A DNA stretch of 64,000 bases, taken from NCBI RefSeq assembly GCF_030540875.1, contig NZ_JAUOEM010000001.1, positions 868,001 through 932,000 on the forward strand, written 5' to 3'. The notes below the pieces were generated by a model. It did not search any database and had not been told where the DNA came from. It saw nothing but the letters and a program-made list of their open reading frames with translations. Source of the DNA: Flavivirga amylovorans (GTDB taxonomy: Bacteria; Bacteroidota; Bacteroidia; Flavobacteriales; Flavobacteriaceae). Numbering within the stretch: the stretch's first letter is position 1; each line of letters opens with the position of its first letter. A program made the translations under genes and the position numbers. Shown here in pieces: positions 16,714 to 25,280 of this stretch.

Positions 16714-17577
16714 ATGCAAGAGAAAGTAAAGATTATTGAATGCCCACGAGATGCCATGCAGGGTATTAAGGATTTTATTCCAACAGCTAATAAAGTACAG
16801 TATATCCAATCGTTACTTCGTGTGGGTTTCGATACTATCGATTTTGGTAGCTTTGTTTCTCCTAAAGCCATTCCTCAAATGGTTGATACAGCCGAGGTCT
16901 TATCAAAGCTTGACTTGTCTAAAACTACTAGTAAATTACTTGCTATTATAGCTAATACTAGGGGGGCAGAAGATGCCTGTATACATTCAGAAATAGATTA
17001 TTTGGGGTACCCGTTTTCAATTTCAGAAAACTTTCAGATGCGTAATACGCATAAAACGATAGCTGAGTCTGTTGTAACACTTTCAAAAATATTAGAAATC
17101 GCTAATAAATCTAATAAAGAAGTGGTCGTTTATATATCTATGGGGTTTGGTAATCCTTATGGTGATCCTTGGAATGTAGATATAGTAGGGGAGTGGACCG
17201 AAAAACTTTCAAAAATGGGCGTGAAAATTTTGTCTTTAAGTGATACTATTGGGAGTTCTGATGCAGAAAGTATCAATTATCTATTTTCAAATTTAATACC
17301 TCAATACAAAAATATAGAATTTGGAGCACACTTACATACAACGCCTAGTACATGGTTTGAAAAAGTAGATGCCGCATATAAAGCTGGTTGTAATCGTTTT
17401 GATGGAGCCATTCAAGGGTTTGGCGGATGTCCTATGGCGAAAGATGAACTAACGGGTAATATGCCCACCGAAAAACTATTATCATACTTCACTTCTAATA
17501 AAAATAATAGTTTAAATGCGCTCAGTTTTGAGAGTGCTTATAACGAAGCTTCCAAGATTTTTAATTTTTATCATTAA
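16714..17577 (+). CDS. Hydroxymethylglutaryl-CoA lyase
   Basis: A 287-residue TIM-barrel enzyme of the HMGL-like family. It cleaves HMG-CoA to acetoacetate and acetyl-CoA, the last step of leucine breakdown. The active-site arginine and Asp are in IIECPRDAMQGI, the metal-binding HLHTTPS lies near residue 208, and the cysteine loop FGGCPMAKDELTGNMPTE is diagnostic. The first motif reads CPRDAMQ where most enzymes have VGPRDGLQ, a substitution to note. It is transcribed alone toward the iron cluster. Confidence 0.88.
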   Translation: MQEKVKIIECPRDAMQGIKDFIPTANKVQYIQSLLRVGFDTIDFGSFVSPKAIPQMVDTAEVLSKLDLSKTTSKLLAIIANTRGAEDACIHSEIDYLGYPFSISENFQMRNTHKTIAESVVTLSKILEIANKSNKEVVVYISMGFGNPYGDPWNVDIVGEWTEKLSKMGVKILSLSDTIGSSDAESINYLFSNLIPQYKNIEFGAHLHTTPSTWFEKVDAAYKAGCNRFDGAIQGFGGCPMAKDELTGNMPTEKLLSYFTSNKNNSLNALSFESAYNEASKIFNFYH

Positions 17578-17626
17578 TTTTTAGTTCGTTAAATAATTGA
17601 TTTTCAGTTAATTGATATAGTTTTAA

Positions 17627-17687
17627 AAAGTTTATTTAAATTTAATCTAAATAAACTTTGCGTAATTAATTATGAGTTTTATATTTG
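17627..17687 (+). promoter_or_regulatory. Promoter of the iron/haem cluster with a 12-bp inverted repeat over the -33 box
   Basis: TTTG (17657-17660), 19 bases, then TATATTTG (17680-17687) is a perfect Bacteroidota promoter. AAAGTTTATTTA (17627-17638) and its exact reverse complement TAAATAAACTTT (17648-17659) overlap the -33 box, with 9 bases between them. This is a likely operator, plausibly for an iron-dependent repressor given the downstream genes. That assignment is inference. Confidence 0.65.
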
Positions 17688-17748
17688 CAACTTCAAATGA
17701 AATATTATTTGTAATAAGTCTAAATAAAAACAAAATAATTAGTCAAAA

Positions 17749-18948
17749 ATGAAAAAATTAGCCTTAAGTCTTTTTGCAGTAGTAGCATTATTTCAATCAT
17801 GTTCAAATGATGACGATGGTGGTAATAGTCAAAATGAAGTTGTAGCTCCTACAACTTATGAGTTTACAAGAAATGGAAATTCAACAGTAAGTTTTGAAGG
17901 ACAGACAACAAGAATTAAAATGTCAGAGGAGTTAGTGTCTGCAATGAGTGACAATACACAAACAGAAGTAACTTTAGATGCCATGTTTGCACATGAAGAA
18001 GGAAATACTGATTTTTCTGATGCAGATTTAAATGCATCAGGTAAAAGTGTTAGAAGTAAAACAGCAGCTTCTGCAGATTATTTTTCGGCGAATACTACGG
18101 ATGCTAATGCCATTAAAGCAGATTTCGACGGTTGGATAGCATCACAGGTTTCAGATGTTTTTCCTAACTGGGGAATAGTTGCTACAGCAGGAACAGCAGG
18201 GAACTTACAAGAAGGTGGAGGCGGCTCTACTCGTTATATTAATGCTAAAGGTTTGGAGTACAATCAAGCATTTGCAAAGTCTTTGATTGGTGCCTTAATG
18301 GTAGACCAAATGTTAAACAACTATTTAAGTCCAGCCGTATTGGATGCAGGTACAAACGTAGCTGACAATGATGCTGGAACAGTAGCAGAGGGTAAGTCAT
18401 ATACTACTATGGAACATAAGTGGGATGAAGCTTACGGTTATTTATATGGTAACGAAACGAATCCGGACACTCCAGAATTAGGAGCAGATAGCTTTTTAAA
18501 TAAATACTTATCCAGAGTAGAAAATGATACAGATTTTGCGGGTATAGCTGCAGATATTTACAATGCTTTTAAATTAGGAAGAGCAGCCATTGTAGCTAAA
18601 AATTATGATGTTAGAGATGAGCAAGCTGAAATTATTAGGGAAAAAATATCAGACATTATAGGTATAAGAGCTGTATATTATTTACAACAAGGAAAAGGAA
18701 ATTTAGTAACAGATAAAGCGGCAGCATTTCATGATTTGTCTGAAGGTTTTGGGTTTATTTACAGTTTACAATTTACAAGAAAGCCAGGAACTAACGAACC
18801 ATATTTTACAAAAACTGAAGTAGATGTTATTATAGCAACACTTATGAATGGAAATGGCTTTTGGGATGTGACAGAAGAAACATTGGATGCATTATCTGCT
18901 ACAATATCAGCTAAATTTAGCTTTACAACAGCACAAGCTGGAAGCTAA
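17749..18948 (+). CDS. DUF4856 domain lipoprotein of the iron cluster
   Basis: A 399-residue lipoprotein (signal ALSLFAVVALFQSCSNDDDG with the lipobox cysteine), probably on the outer membrane. The body matches DUF4856, a Bacteroidota family of unknown function often encoded beside imelysins and TonB receptors. Conserved features seen are GLEYNQAFAKSLIGALMVDQ, the HKWDEAYGYLYG motif and a C-terminal ENGFGF-like EGFGFIYSL stretch. It is the first gene after the inverted-repeat promoter. A role in iron uptake is inferred from context. Confidence 0.85.
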   Translation: MKKLALSLFAVVALFQSCSNDDDGGNSQNEVVAPTTYEFTRNGNSTVSFEGQTTRIKMSEELVSAMSDNTQTEVTLDAMFAHEEGNTDFSDADLNASGKSVRSKTAASADYFSANTTDANAIKADFDGWIASQVSDVFPNWGIVATAGTAGNLQEGGGGSTRYINAKGLEYNQAFAKSLIGALMVDQMLNNYLSPAVLDAGTNVADNDAGTVAEGKSYTTMEHKWDEAYGYLYGNETNPDTPELGADSFLNKYLSRVENDTDFAGIAADIYNAFKLGRAAIVAKNYDVRDEQAEIIREKISDIIGIRAVYYLQQGKGNLVTDKAAAFHDLSEGFGFIYSLQFTRKPGTNEPYFTKTEVDVIIATLMNGNGFWDVTEETLDALSATISAKFSFTTAQAGS

Positions 18949-18972
18949 AAAAAAGAGTTAGTTATTTATTTT

Positions 18973-19014
18973 AAAAGTGGTTGTTGTATTACATGATACA
19001 ATAACTACTTTTAG
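18973..19014 (+). terminator. Hairpin between the DUF4856 and imelysin genes
   Basis: Arms of 17 bases (18973-18989 and 18996-19012) pair almost completely around a 6-base loop, with two G-U pairs, and are followed by TTTT. It is probably an intrinsic terminator or attenuator. A -7-like TACTTTTG follows at 19015-19022, so imelysin may also have its own promoter. Confidence 0.55.
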
Positions 19015-19045
19015 TACTTTTGCGAAAATTATATTTTTATAAGTT

Positions 19046-20149
19046 ATGTTTACAGTAAGAAAGATTTTTTTAGGTTTATTTATTACCACTTTTATTATAG
19101 GATGTGGTTCTTCATCTTCAGATAATGACCCTTCTGGAAAAACAGATACGTTTGATAGAGGTGCTTTATTAACTAATGTGGCAGATAATATTATTATTCC
19201 TGCTTTTCAAGACTTAAACACCAAGCTTTCTACTTTAAAATTAGACAAGGAAACATTTATAACAACACCAGATCAAACAAGCTTAGATGCGTTAAGAGCT
19301 TCCTGGATAGAAGCTTATAAAGTATGGCAATACGTAGAAATGTTTAACATTGGTAAAGCAGAAGCGTTACTGTATGGATTTCAAATGAATATATATCCAA
19401 CAAATACTACTGATATTGAAAATAATATTTCTGCCGGAACTTACGATTTAACAAGTGCAAATAACAATGATGCTGTAGGTTTTCCAGCAGTAGATTATTT
19501 ACTTTATGGTGTCGCTAATGATGATGCTTTAATTCTAGCAAAATATGCTGATGTTAATTATAGAAATTATCTTTCTGATATAATAAACCAAATGCAATCT
19601 TTAACCGAAACGATTTTAAACGATTGGACAACTTCTTACAGAGGTACTTTTGTAAGTCAAACAGGAAATACAACGACCAGTGCACTAAATAAATTTACAA
19701 ATGATTTTGTGTTTTATTATGAAAAAGTGTTGCGAGCCAATAAAATAGGCATTCCTGCTGGTAACTTTTCTGTAGATCCATTACCAGAAAAGGTAGAAGG
19801 TTTTTATAGTAAAATATATTCTAGAGAGTTGGCTTTGGAGGCTTTAAATGCTGTACAAGATTTGTTTAATGGAAAAGTATATACAAGTAATACAACAGGA
19901 GATAGTTTTAAAACCTATTTATTAGATTTAGAAAGAAATGATTTAGTTACTCTAATTAATTCCAGATTTGATAGTGCTCGCCAAAAATTAGAGGCTTTAA
20001 GCGCAGATTTTAATTCACAAATAAATACAGACAATACAAAAATGACTGAAGCGTACGATGCGCTTCAACTAGCCGTAGTATCCTTAAAAGTAGACATGCT
20101 CCAAGCATTTAATATTAGTATCGACTACGTAGATGCCGATGGAGATTAA
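19046..20149 (+). CDS. Imelysin-family (M75) lipoprotein
   Basis: A 367-residue lipoprotein (FLGLFITTFIIGCGSSSSDN gives the signal and lipidated Cys). The body is an imelysin domain, an all-helical fold from a duplicated four-helix bundle. Seen are LRASWIEAYKVWQYVEMFNIG in the first half and FPAVDYLLYG at the family's GxHxxE position, where Bacteroidota members usually have GFPAxDYL. These proteins sit in iron-regulated loci and are thought to bind iron or haem; they lack proven peptidase activity. It lies between the DUF4856 and HTTM genes. Confidence 0.9.
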   Translation: MFTVRKIFLGLFITTFIIGCGSSSSDNDPSGKTDTFDRGALLTNVADNIIIPAFQDLNTKLSTLKLDKETFITTPDQTSLDALRASWIEAYKVWQYVEMFNIGKAEALLYGFQMNIYPTNTTDIENNISAGTYDLTSANNNDAVGFPAVDYLLYGVANDDALILAKYADVNYRNYLSDIINQMQSLTETILNDWTTSYRGTFVSQTGNTTTSALNKFTNDFVFYYEKVLRANKIGIPAGNFSVDPLPEKVEGFYSKIYSRELALEALNAVQDLFNGKVYTSNTTGDSFKTYLLDLERNDLVTLINSRFDSARQKLEALSADFNSQINTDNTKMTEAYDALQLAVVSLKVDMLQAFNISIDYVDADGD

Positions 20150-20164
20150 AAAGTATAAAAAATA

Positions 20165-20197
20165 AAAGGTTGTCCAAATAAGGACAACTTTTTTTTT
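20165..20197 (+). terminator. Strong intrinsic terminator abutting the HTTM start codon
   Basis: GTTGTCC (arm ending at 20175) pairs with GGACAAC (20182-20188), extended by A-T pairs, and is followed by at least eight T. It ends only about 3 bases before the HTTM ATG at 20200, so no promoter fits in between. It looks like a partial terminator that lowers expression of the downstream genes. Confidence 0.7.
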
Positions 20198-20199
20198 GT

Positions 20200-21564
20200 A
20201 TGAAATTCAATATAAACACATATTTAAATAAAAATACCAACGCAGCGCCTTTAGCCGTTTTTAGAATAGCTTTTGGTATTATGATGTGTTTTGGTATGAT
20301 TCGTTTTTGGTATCACGGATGGATTGAAACGCTATACATTCAGCCAGGGTTCCATTTTTCTTTTTATGGTTTTGAGTGGGTAAAGCCGTTAGGGAATTAT
20401 ACCTATTTGCTTTTCATTATATGTGCTATAGCAGCATTAATGGTAGCCTTTGGTTTTAAATACAGACTTGCTATTATTACCTTTTTTTTAAGTTTTACTT
20501 ACATTGAGTTAATGGATAAAACCACGTATCTAAATCATTATTACTTTATTAGTTTATTGAGCTTTTTAATGATTTTTTTACCTGCTAATGCATATTTTTC
20601 GGTTGATAATGTCATAAGAAAAAAAACATATGAGAATGTTCCAAAATGGACCATTGATAGTGTAAAGCTCCTTTTAGGCATTGTTTATTTTTATGCAGGT
20701 TTAGCCAAAATAAATAGTGACTGGTTATTTAAAGCCATGCCTCTAAAGATATGGTTACCGTCTAAATATGATTTGCCATTAATTGGAGAAACATTAATGC
20801 ATCAAAACTGGTTTCACTTTGCTATGAGTTGGAGTGGTATGCTTTACGATTTAGCAATTCCATTTTTATTATTCTACAAAAGAACCCGTATTTTTGCCTT
20901 TACCTTAGTACTTGTATTCCATGTGTTTACACGGATATTATTTCCAATCGGGATGTTCCCGTTTATTATGATCGTGTCTACATTAATTTTCTTCGATGCT
21001 AATTTGCATATCAAGATTATTAGTTTTTTTAAGCGCATTTTTAAAATCCGAGCTTCAATTTTTTCCTTATCAATAAAATCAGATTACAACTATCAATTCA
21101 GAAAACCTGTTACTGGGTTTTTAGCCCTGTTTTTTGTTATTCAATTAATAGTTCCTTTTAGAAACATTTTATACCCAAATGAATTATTTTGGACAGAAGA
21201 AGGATTTCGTTTTTCATGGCGTGTGATGCTTATTGAAAAAATGGGAATGTCAACTTTTAAAATCGCAAATGCCGAAACAGGAGACTTTTTCTATGTTGAC
21301 AATGACGATTTTTTAACCCCATTTCAAGAAAAACAAATGAGCTTTCAGCCAGATTTTATATTAGAATATGCACATTATTTAGGAGACCATTTTACAGCAC
21401 AAGGGCATAAAAATGTTCAAGTTTTTGTTGAAAGTTATGTAGCATTAAATGGTAGGCTGAGTCAACCTTTTATAGATAAAAATATCGATTTATATCGTGA
21501 AAAAGAATCGTTTAAACCAAAGCATTGGATATTACCTTTTAAAGATGAAATTAAGGGATTATAA
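20200..21564 (+). CDS. HTTM-domain membrane protein (vitamin K-dependent gamma-carboxylase homologue)
   Basis: A 454-residue protein with a membrane domain over residues 1-300 and a soluble C-terminal part. The HTTM signature is clear: YLNKNTNAAPLAVFRIAFG at the N-terminus, DKTTYLNHYYFISLLSFLM, and VYFYAGLAKINSDWLFKAMP. Animal gamma-carboxylases modify glutamate residues, while bacterial HTTM proteins have no established substrate. It lies within the iron/haem cluster and its end overlaps the start of the TonB receptor by 20 bases, implying translational coupling. Its target could be one of the secreted cluster proteins (inference). Confidence 0.9.
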   Translation: MKFNINTYLNKNTNAAPLAVFRIAFGIMMCFGMIRFWYHGWIETLYIQPGFHFSFYGFEWVKPLGNYTYLLFIICAIAALMVAFGFKYRLAIITFFLSFTYIELMDKTTYLNHYYFISLLSFLMIFLPANAYFSVDNVIRKKTYENVPKWTIDSVKLLLGIVYFYAGLAKINSDWLFKAMPLKIWLPSKYDLPLIGETLMHQNWFHFAMSWSGMLYDLAIPFLLFYKRTRIFAFTLVLVFHVFTRILFPIGMFPFIMIVSTLIFFDANLHIKIISFFKRIFKIRASIFSLSIKSDYNYQFRKPVTGFLALFFVIQLIVPFRNILYPNELFWTEEGFRFSWRVMLIEKMGMSTFKIANAETGDFFYVDNDDFLTPFQEKQMSFQPDFILEYAHYLGDHFTAQGHKNVQVFVESYVALNGRLSQPFIDKNIDLYREKESFKPKHWILPFKDEIKGL

Positions 21565-23989
21565 ATTTATTTTTGCACTTATTTTTAGTGTATCGCTTTA
21601 TGCACAACAAACCGTTAAAGGTGTTGTTGTGTTTTCTAAAAATACGCAACCCGTTGAAGGAGTAAGTATATATGATAAAAGTTCGGGATTATTAACCATA
21701 ACCGATAAAGCAGGAAGGTTTGAGTTTGAAACTTCTAAAAAAGAAATAGTTTTAGTATTTTTTTCTTCCGAATATGAAATTAAGGAAGTTATTGTAAAGA
21801 CTCAAGATGAAAAAAACTTGAATATTGTTTTACAGGATTTAACAACAGAATTATCAGAAGTTATCATTAATGCAAATAGACGACGCATTTTTGAATTATC
21901 AAGATTAAAAGATGTTGAAGAAACAGCTATATATGCAGGCAAGAAAACAGAAGTTGTTTTAGTAGATCAATCTATGGCAAATTTGGCATCAAATAATGCA
22001 CGTCAAATTTATAGTCAGGTTGCAGGTTTAAATATTTATCAAAACGATGATGCAGGTTTACAATTAAATGTTGGAGGAAGAGGACTGGACCCTAATAGAA
22101 CTGCAAATTTTAATACCAGGCAAAACGGATATGATATAAGCGCAGACGTTTTGGGGTATCCAGAGAGTTATTATACGCCAGCATCAGAAGGTCTAGAAGA
22201 AATACAAGTCATTCGCGGTGCTGCATCATTACAATACGGAACTCAATTTGGAGGTTTGATAAATTTTAAAATGAAATCACCAAACCCCAATAAACCTTTA
22301 GAAGTAATAACCAGAAATACAATAGGTAGTTTTGGTTTGTATACCAATTTTACAAGCCTAAGTGGGACTAAAAACAAATTAAGCTATTATACATATTTTA
22401 ATTATAAAAAAGGTGATGGCTTTAGACCAAATTCGGAGTTTGAATCTAAGAATGCTTTCGCGCATTTAGGCTATCAATTCAATAATAAAACAAAGCTAAC
22501 AGGAGAAGTTACGTATTTACGCTATTTAGCACAGCAAGGGGGAGGATTAAACGATTCGCAGTTTAGAGAAGACCCTTTGCAAAGCAATCGTACACGTAAT
22601 TGGTTTCAAGTCGATTGGCTTTTGTATAATCTTAAGCTAGCTCACAAATTTTCTGAAGCCACTAATTTTACATTTAACTTTTTTGGTTTAGATGCGAATC
22701 GGGTTGCTTTAGGTTTTAGAGATAGAAGAGTAGATTTAGCCGATCCGGGAGGCGAGAGAGATTTAATTTCTAGTGACTTTAGCAATTATGGTTTTGAAAC
22801 ACGTTTGTTGACAAAATACAAGTTCTTTAAAAAAGATGCCACATTTTTAATTGGCGGTAAATTTTATAAAGCAGATAACGGTTATTCTCAAGGGCCGGGT
22901 TCTGCGGGTTCTGATGCGAATTTTTCTTCTGCTGTAGATGATTTTCCATTCTATAGAAGTCAATCAGAATACGATAATCCAAACTTAAACGTTGCACTAT
23001 TTAGCGAAAATATATTTTATATCAATGACAAGCTTTCCGTTACACCAGGGTTTAGATTAGAATATATAAAAACGGAAAGTATTGGTATGCGAAAGACATT
23101 TAATTTTGATGGCGCAGGAAATCCAATTGATGCAGGTACAGAGTCTCAAGATGAAGAAAAGGAACGATCGTTTGTATTATTAGGAATAGGTGCTAGTTAT
23201 AAAGCTTCAAGATCGATAGAATTTTATGGTAATATCTCACAAAATTACCGATCGGTAACCTTTGGAGATTTAAATGTCGTAAATCCAGCCAATGCTGTAG
23301 ATCCGGATATTGATGATGAAAAGGGATTTACTGCAGACATTGGAATAAGGGGGAATATTAAAAACTTAGTGTCTTTTGATACTAATATTTTTGGATTGTT
23401 TTATAACGATAGAATAGGACTTATTGATGCACAAATTCCGCCAATAAATAATATTGGTAAACTAAGAACTAATATAGGAGATGCCAAGATTTTAGGACTG
23501 GAGTCATTAATAGATTTTAATCTTAAAAATATTTTTAGATTGAATAACAATTTCAGAGCCAATTATTTTATAAATACCTCTTTCGTAACCTCAGAATACA
23601 CCTCTTCCAATTTTGAAAATACAACCTCAGATTTTGTTGTAGGGAATAAGGTGGAGTTTATACCAGAGGTTAACATAAAAACGGGTATTCAATTTGGATA
23701 TAAGAACTTGTTGTCTAGTATTCAGTATACTTATTTAAGCTCTCAATTTACTGATGCAAGAAATTCGACAGTAGAGGATGATCTTGATAGTATTGTTGGG
23801 GAAATTCCAGCATACGATATTTTAGATGTATCATTATCTTATAGCTATAAAAAGTTTAAGTTAGAAACAGGGATTAATAACGTTTTAGATACTAGTTATT
23901 TTACAAGAAGAGCAACTGGATATCCGGGACCGGGAATTATTCCATCTGCACCAAGAAATTTTTATGCTACCTTGCAGCTCAAATTTTAA
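21545..23989 (+). CDS. TonB-dependent receptor (FecA-like)
   Basis: An outer-membrane receptor of about 814 residues. The preferred start at 21545 gives the signal peptide FIFALIFSVSLYA; a start at 21497 would only add residues before it. A carboxypeptidase-regulatory-like domain follows (VKGVVVFSKNTQPVEGVSIY), then the plug (NARQIYSQVAGLNIYQND, RGLDPNRTANF, QVIRGAASLQYGTQFGGLI) and a 22-strand barrel ending NFYATLQLKF with the usual terminal aromatic residue. The plug resembles ferric-citrate/siderophore receptors. It probably imports an iron complex using TonB energy. It overlaps the HTTM gene and is followed by a haem-binding protein. Confidence 0.93.
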   Translation: MKLRDYKFIFALIFSVSLYAQQTVKGVVVFSKNTQPVEGVSIYDKSSGLLTITDKAGRFEFETSKKEIVLVFFSSEYEIKEVIVKTQDEKNLNIVLQDLTTELSEVIINANRRRIFELSRLKDVEETAIYAGKKTEVVLVDQSMANLASNNARQIYSQVAGLNIYQNDDAGLQLNVGGRGLDPNRTANFNTRQNGYDISADVLGYPESYYTPASEGLEEIQVIRGAASLQYGTQFGGLINFKMKSPNPNKPLEVITRNTIGSFGLYTNFTSLSGTKNKLSYYTYFNYKKGDGFRPNSEFESKNAFAHLGYQFNNKTKLTGEVTYLRYLAQQGGGLNDSQFREDPLQSNRTRNWFQVDWLLYNLKLAHKFSEATNFTFNFFGLDANRVALGFRDRRVDLADPGGERDLISSDFSNYGFETRLLTKYKFFKKDATFLIGGKFYKADNGYSQGPGSAGSDANFSSAVDDFPFYRSQSEYDNPNLNVALFSENIFYINDKLSVTPGFRLEYIKTESIGMRKTFNFDGAGNPIDAGTESQDEEKERSFVLLGIGASYKASRSIEFYGNISQNYRSVTFGDLNVVNPANAVDPDIDDEKGFTADIGIRGNIKNLVSFDTNIFGLFYNDRIGLIDAQIPPINNIGKLRTNIGDAKILGLESLIDFNLKNIFRLNNNFRANYFINTSFVTSEYTSSNFENTTSDFVVGNKVEFIPEVNIKTGIQFGYKNLLSSIQYTYLSSQFTDARNSTVEDDLDSIVGEIPAYDILDVSLSYSYKKFKLETGINNVLDTSYFTRRATGYPGPGIIPSAPRNFYATLQLKF

Positions 23990-24000
23990 ATAGAGAAGAC

Positions 24001-24456
24001 ATGAAAATAATAAAAAAAATATTGATTGCATTACTATTCACTCTGGTTTTAATACAATTTTATAGACCAGAAAAAAATGATGCTGACTATAGAGATGTAG
24101 CAGCTTTTGAAGCTGAAACTAAACCGAGTGAAGACGTAGCAGCGATTTTAAAAGCACAATGTTACGATTGTCATAGTAATAAAACAGCCTATCCCTGGTA
24201 TGCAGAAATAGCACCAATATCTTTTTGGATAGGCCATCATATAGAAGAAGGGAATGAGCATTTTAATGTGTCTAAATGGAATGCTTATAATGATAAAAAG
24301 AAAGATCATAAATTAGATGAGTTAATAGAAGAAGTAGAAGAAGGAGAAATGCCATTGAACTCTTATACTTGGATGCACGGGGCTATTACTAAGGAAGAAA
24401 AAGAAGCATTAATAACATGGGCTAAAAAAGCACGAGAGAGTTATAATGTGAAATAG
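24001..24456 (+). CDS. Haem-binding domain protein (cytochrome c-like)
   Basis: A 151-residue exported protein with an N-terminal membrane anchor (KKILIALLFTLVLIQFYRP). The haem site is CYDCHSNKTAYPWYAEIAP, the signature of the haem-binding (Haem_bd) family, and a later EGEMPLNSYTWMHG segment gives the sixth-ligand Met region. It lies 11 bases after the TonB receptor, so it is in the same transcript. It may reduce or sense iron/haem in the periplasm; which of these is not known. Confidence 0.9.
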   Translation: MKIIKKILIALLFTLVLIQFYRPEKNDADYRDVAAFEAETKPSEDVAAILKAQCYDCHSNKTAYPWYAEIAPISFWIGHHIEEGNEHFNVSKWNAYNDKKKDHKLDELIEEVEEGEMPLNSYTWMHGAITKEEKEALITWAKKARESYNVK

Positions 24457-24516
24457 CACCTAAATTCATTTTTTAAAAAATAACATCAATATAATTTCTT
24501 GTACTTTTATATACTT

Positions 24517-25221
24517 ATGAGATGGATTATATTTTTCTTCATACTAACCTTTAACTACACATTATCTGCAAAAGAGTGGAAAAACCTTAAGGTTTATCAA
24601 AGAGAGAATCAACAAAAAATCTTGTCCCCCTCAGATTGGTTAAAATCCGATAGAACCAGAAATACTCAGGTATGGCAAAAAGCGAATCTGTTTAATCTTA
24701 AAAATAATTTGCCACAAGAGTACAGCAGTATATCGCAACGACGTGATTTTTATAAATGGCTTTTTACTGAATTAAAAAAGAAAAAGCATGAAGTTATTTG
24801 GATAAAAATGGCACATTTTATTTCTCGAAAAATGCACTTGATGGAAGTATTTCCATATACCATCTTTTCAAAAAAAACTATAAAAGCATATGCCAGACAA
24901 GGCAGTGAAACTGTATTTAATAATGCATTTGTAGAATTGCAAAAACTTTATACTTCTCAATCCATATTAAAAACCGAGCAAGCTTTAAAATGGGATAAAA
25001 CTATTCTTAGAAAAGAACAATACGATTGGATAGATGATATCTATAAATCTATGGATACTAAAAGCTTAAAAACCTTAGGACGAATAGCTAAAGGTAAGTT
25101 TCTTTACGGGCTATTAGTACCAAAATCCATAAGGTATAAAGGAGACATTTCTAAAGCAAAAATACGCTATGATTATGCTGTTAAGGTACTTAAGCCTTAT
25201 TGCGAAAACAGATACAGATAA
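24517..25221 (+). CDS. Conserved secreted protein of unknown function
   Basis: A 234-residue protein with a signal peptide (MRWIIFFFILTFNYTLSA), followed by a basic, helical body (SQRRDFYKWLFTELKKKKHE, KKKKHEVIWIKMAHFISRKM). No catalytic motif is recognised. The TTG at 24499 is an alternative start, but the ATG at 24517 directly precedes the signal sequence. It sits between the haem-binding gene and guaB on the same strand, with gaps of 60 bases on either side. Proteins of this type recur upstream of guaB in relatives as far as I recall, but no function is established. Confidence 0.7.
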   Translation: MRWIIFFFILTFNYTLSAKEWKNLKVYQRENQQKILSPSDWLKSDRTRNTQVWQKANLFNLKNNLPQEYSSISQRRDFYKWLFTELKKKKHEVIWIKMAHFISRKMHLMEVFPYTIFSKKTIKAYARQGSETVFNNAFVELQKLYTSQSILKTEQALKWDKTILRKEQYDWIDDIYKSMDTKSLKTLGRIAKGKFLYGLLVPKSIRYKGDISKAKIRYDYAVKVLKPYCENRYR

Positions 25222-25247
25222 TATCATATTATCTTAGAATTTAATTG

Positions 25248-25277
25248 TATATTTGCACGCAATTATAACGTAATTGC
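25248..25277 (+). promoter_or_regulatory. guaB -7 box and palindromic leader
   Basis: TATATTTG (25248-25255) is a perfect -7 box. GCAATTA (25259-25265) and TAATTGC (25271-25277) are perfect inverted arms with a 5-base loop, lying between the -7 box and the ATG at 25281, across the expected transcription start. No clear -33 box is seen. The palindrome may be an operator or an mRNA hairpin near the ribosome site. Confidence 0.45.
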
Positions 25278-25280
25278 ATC

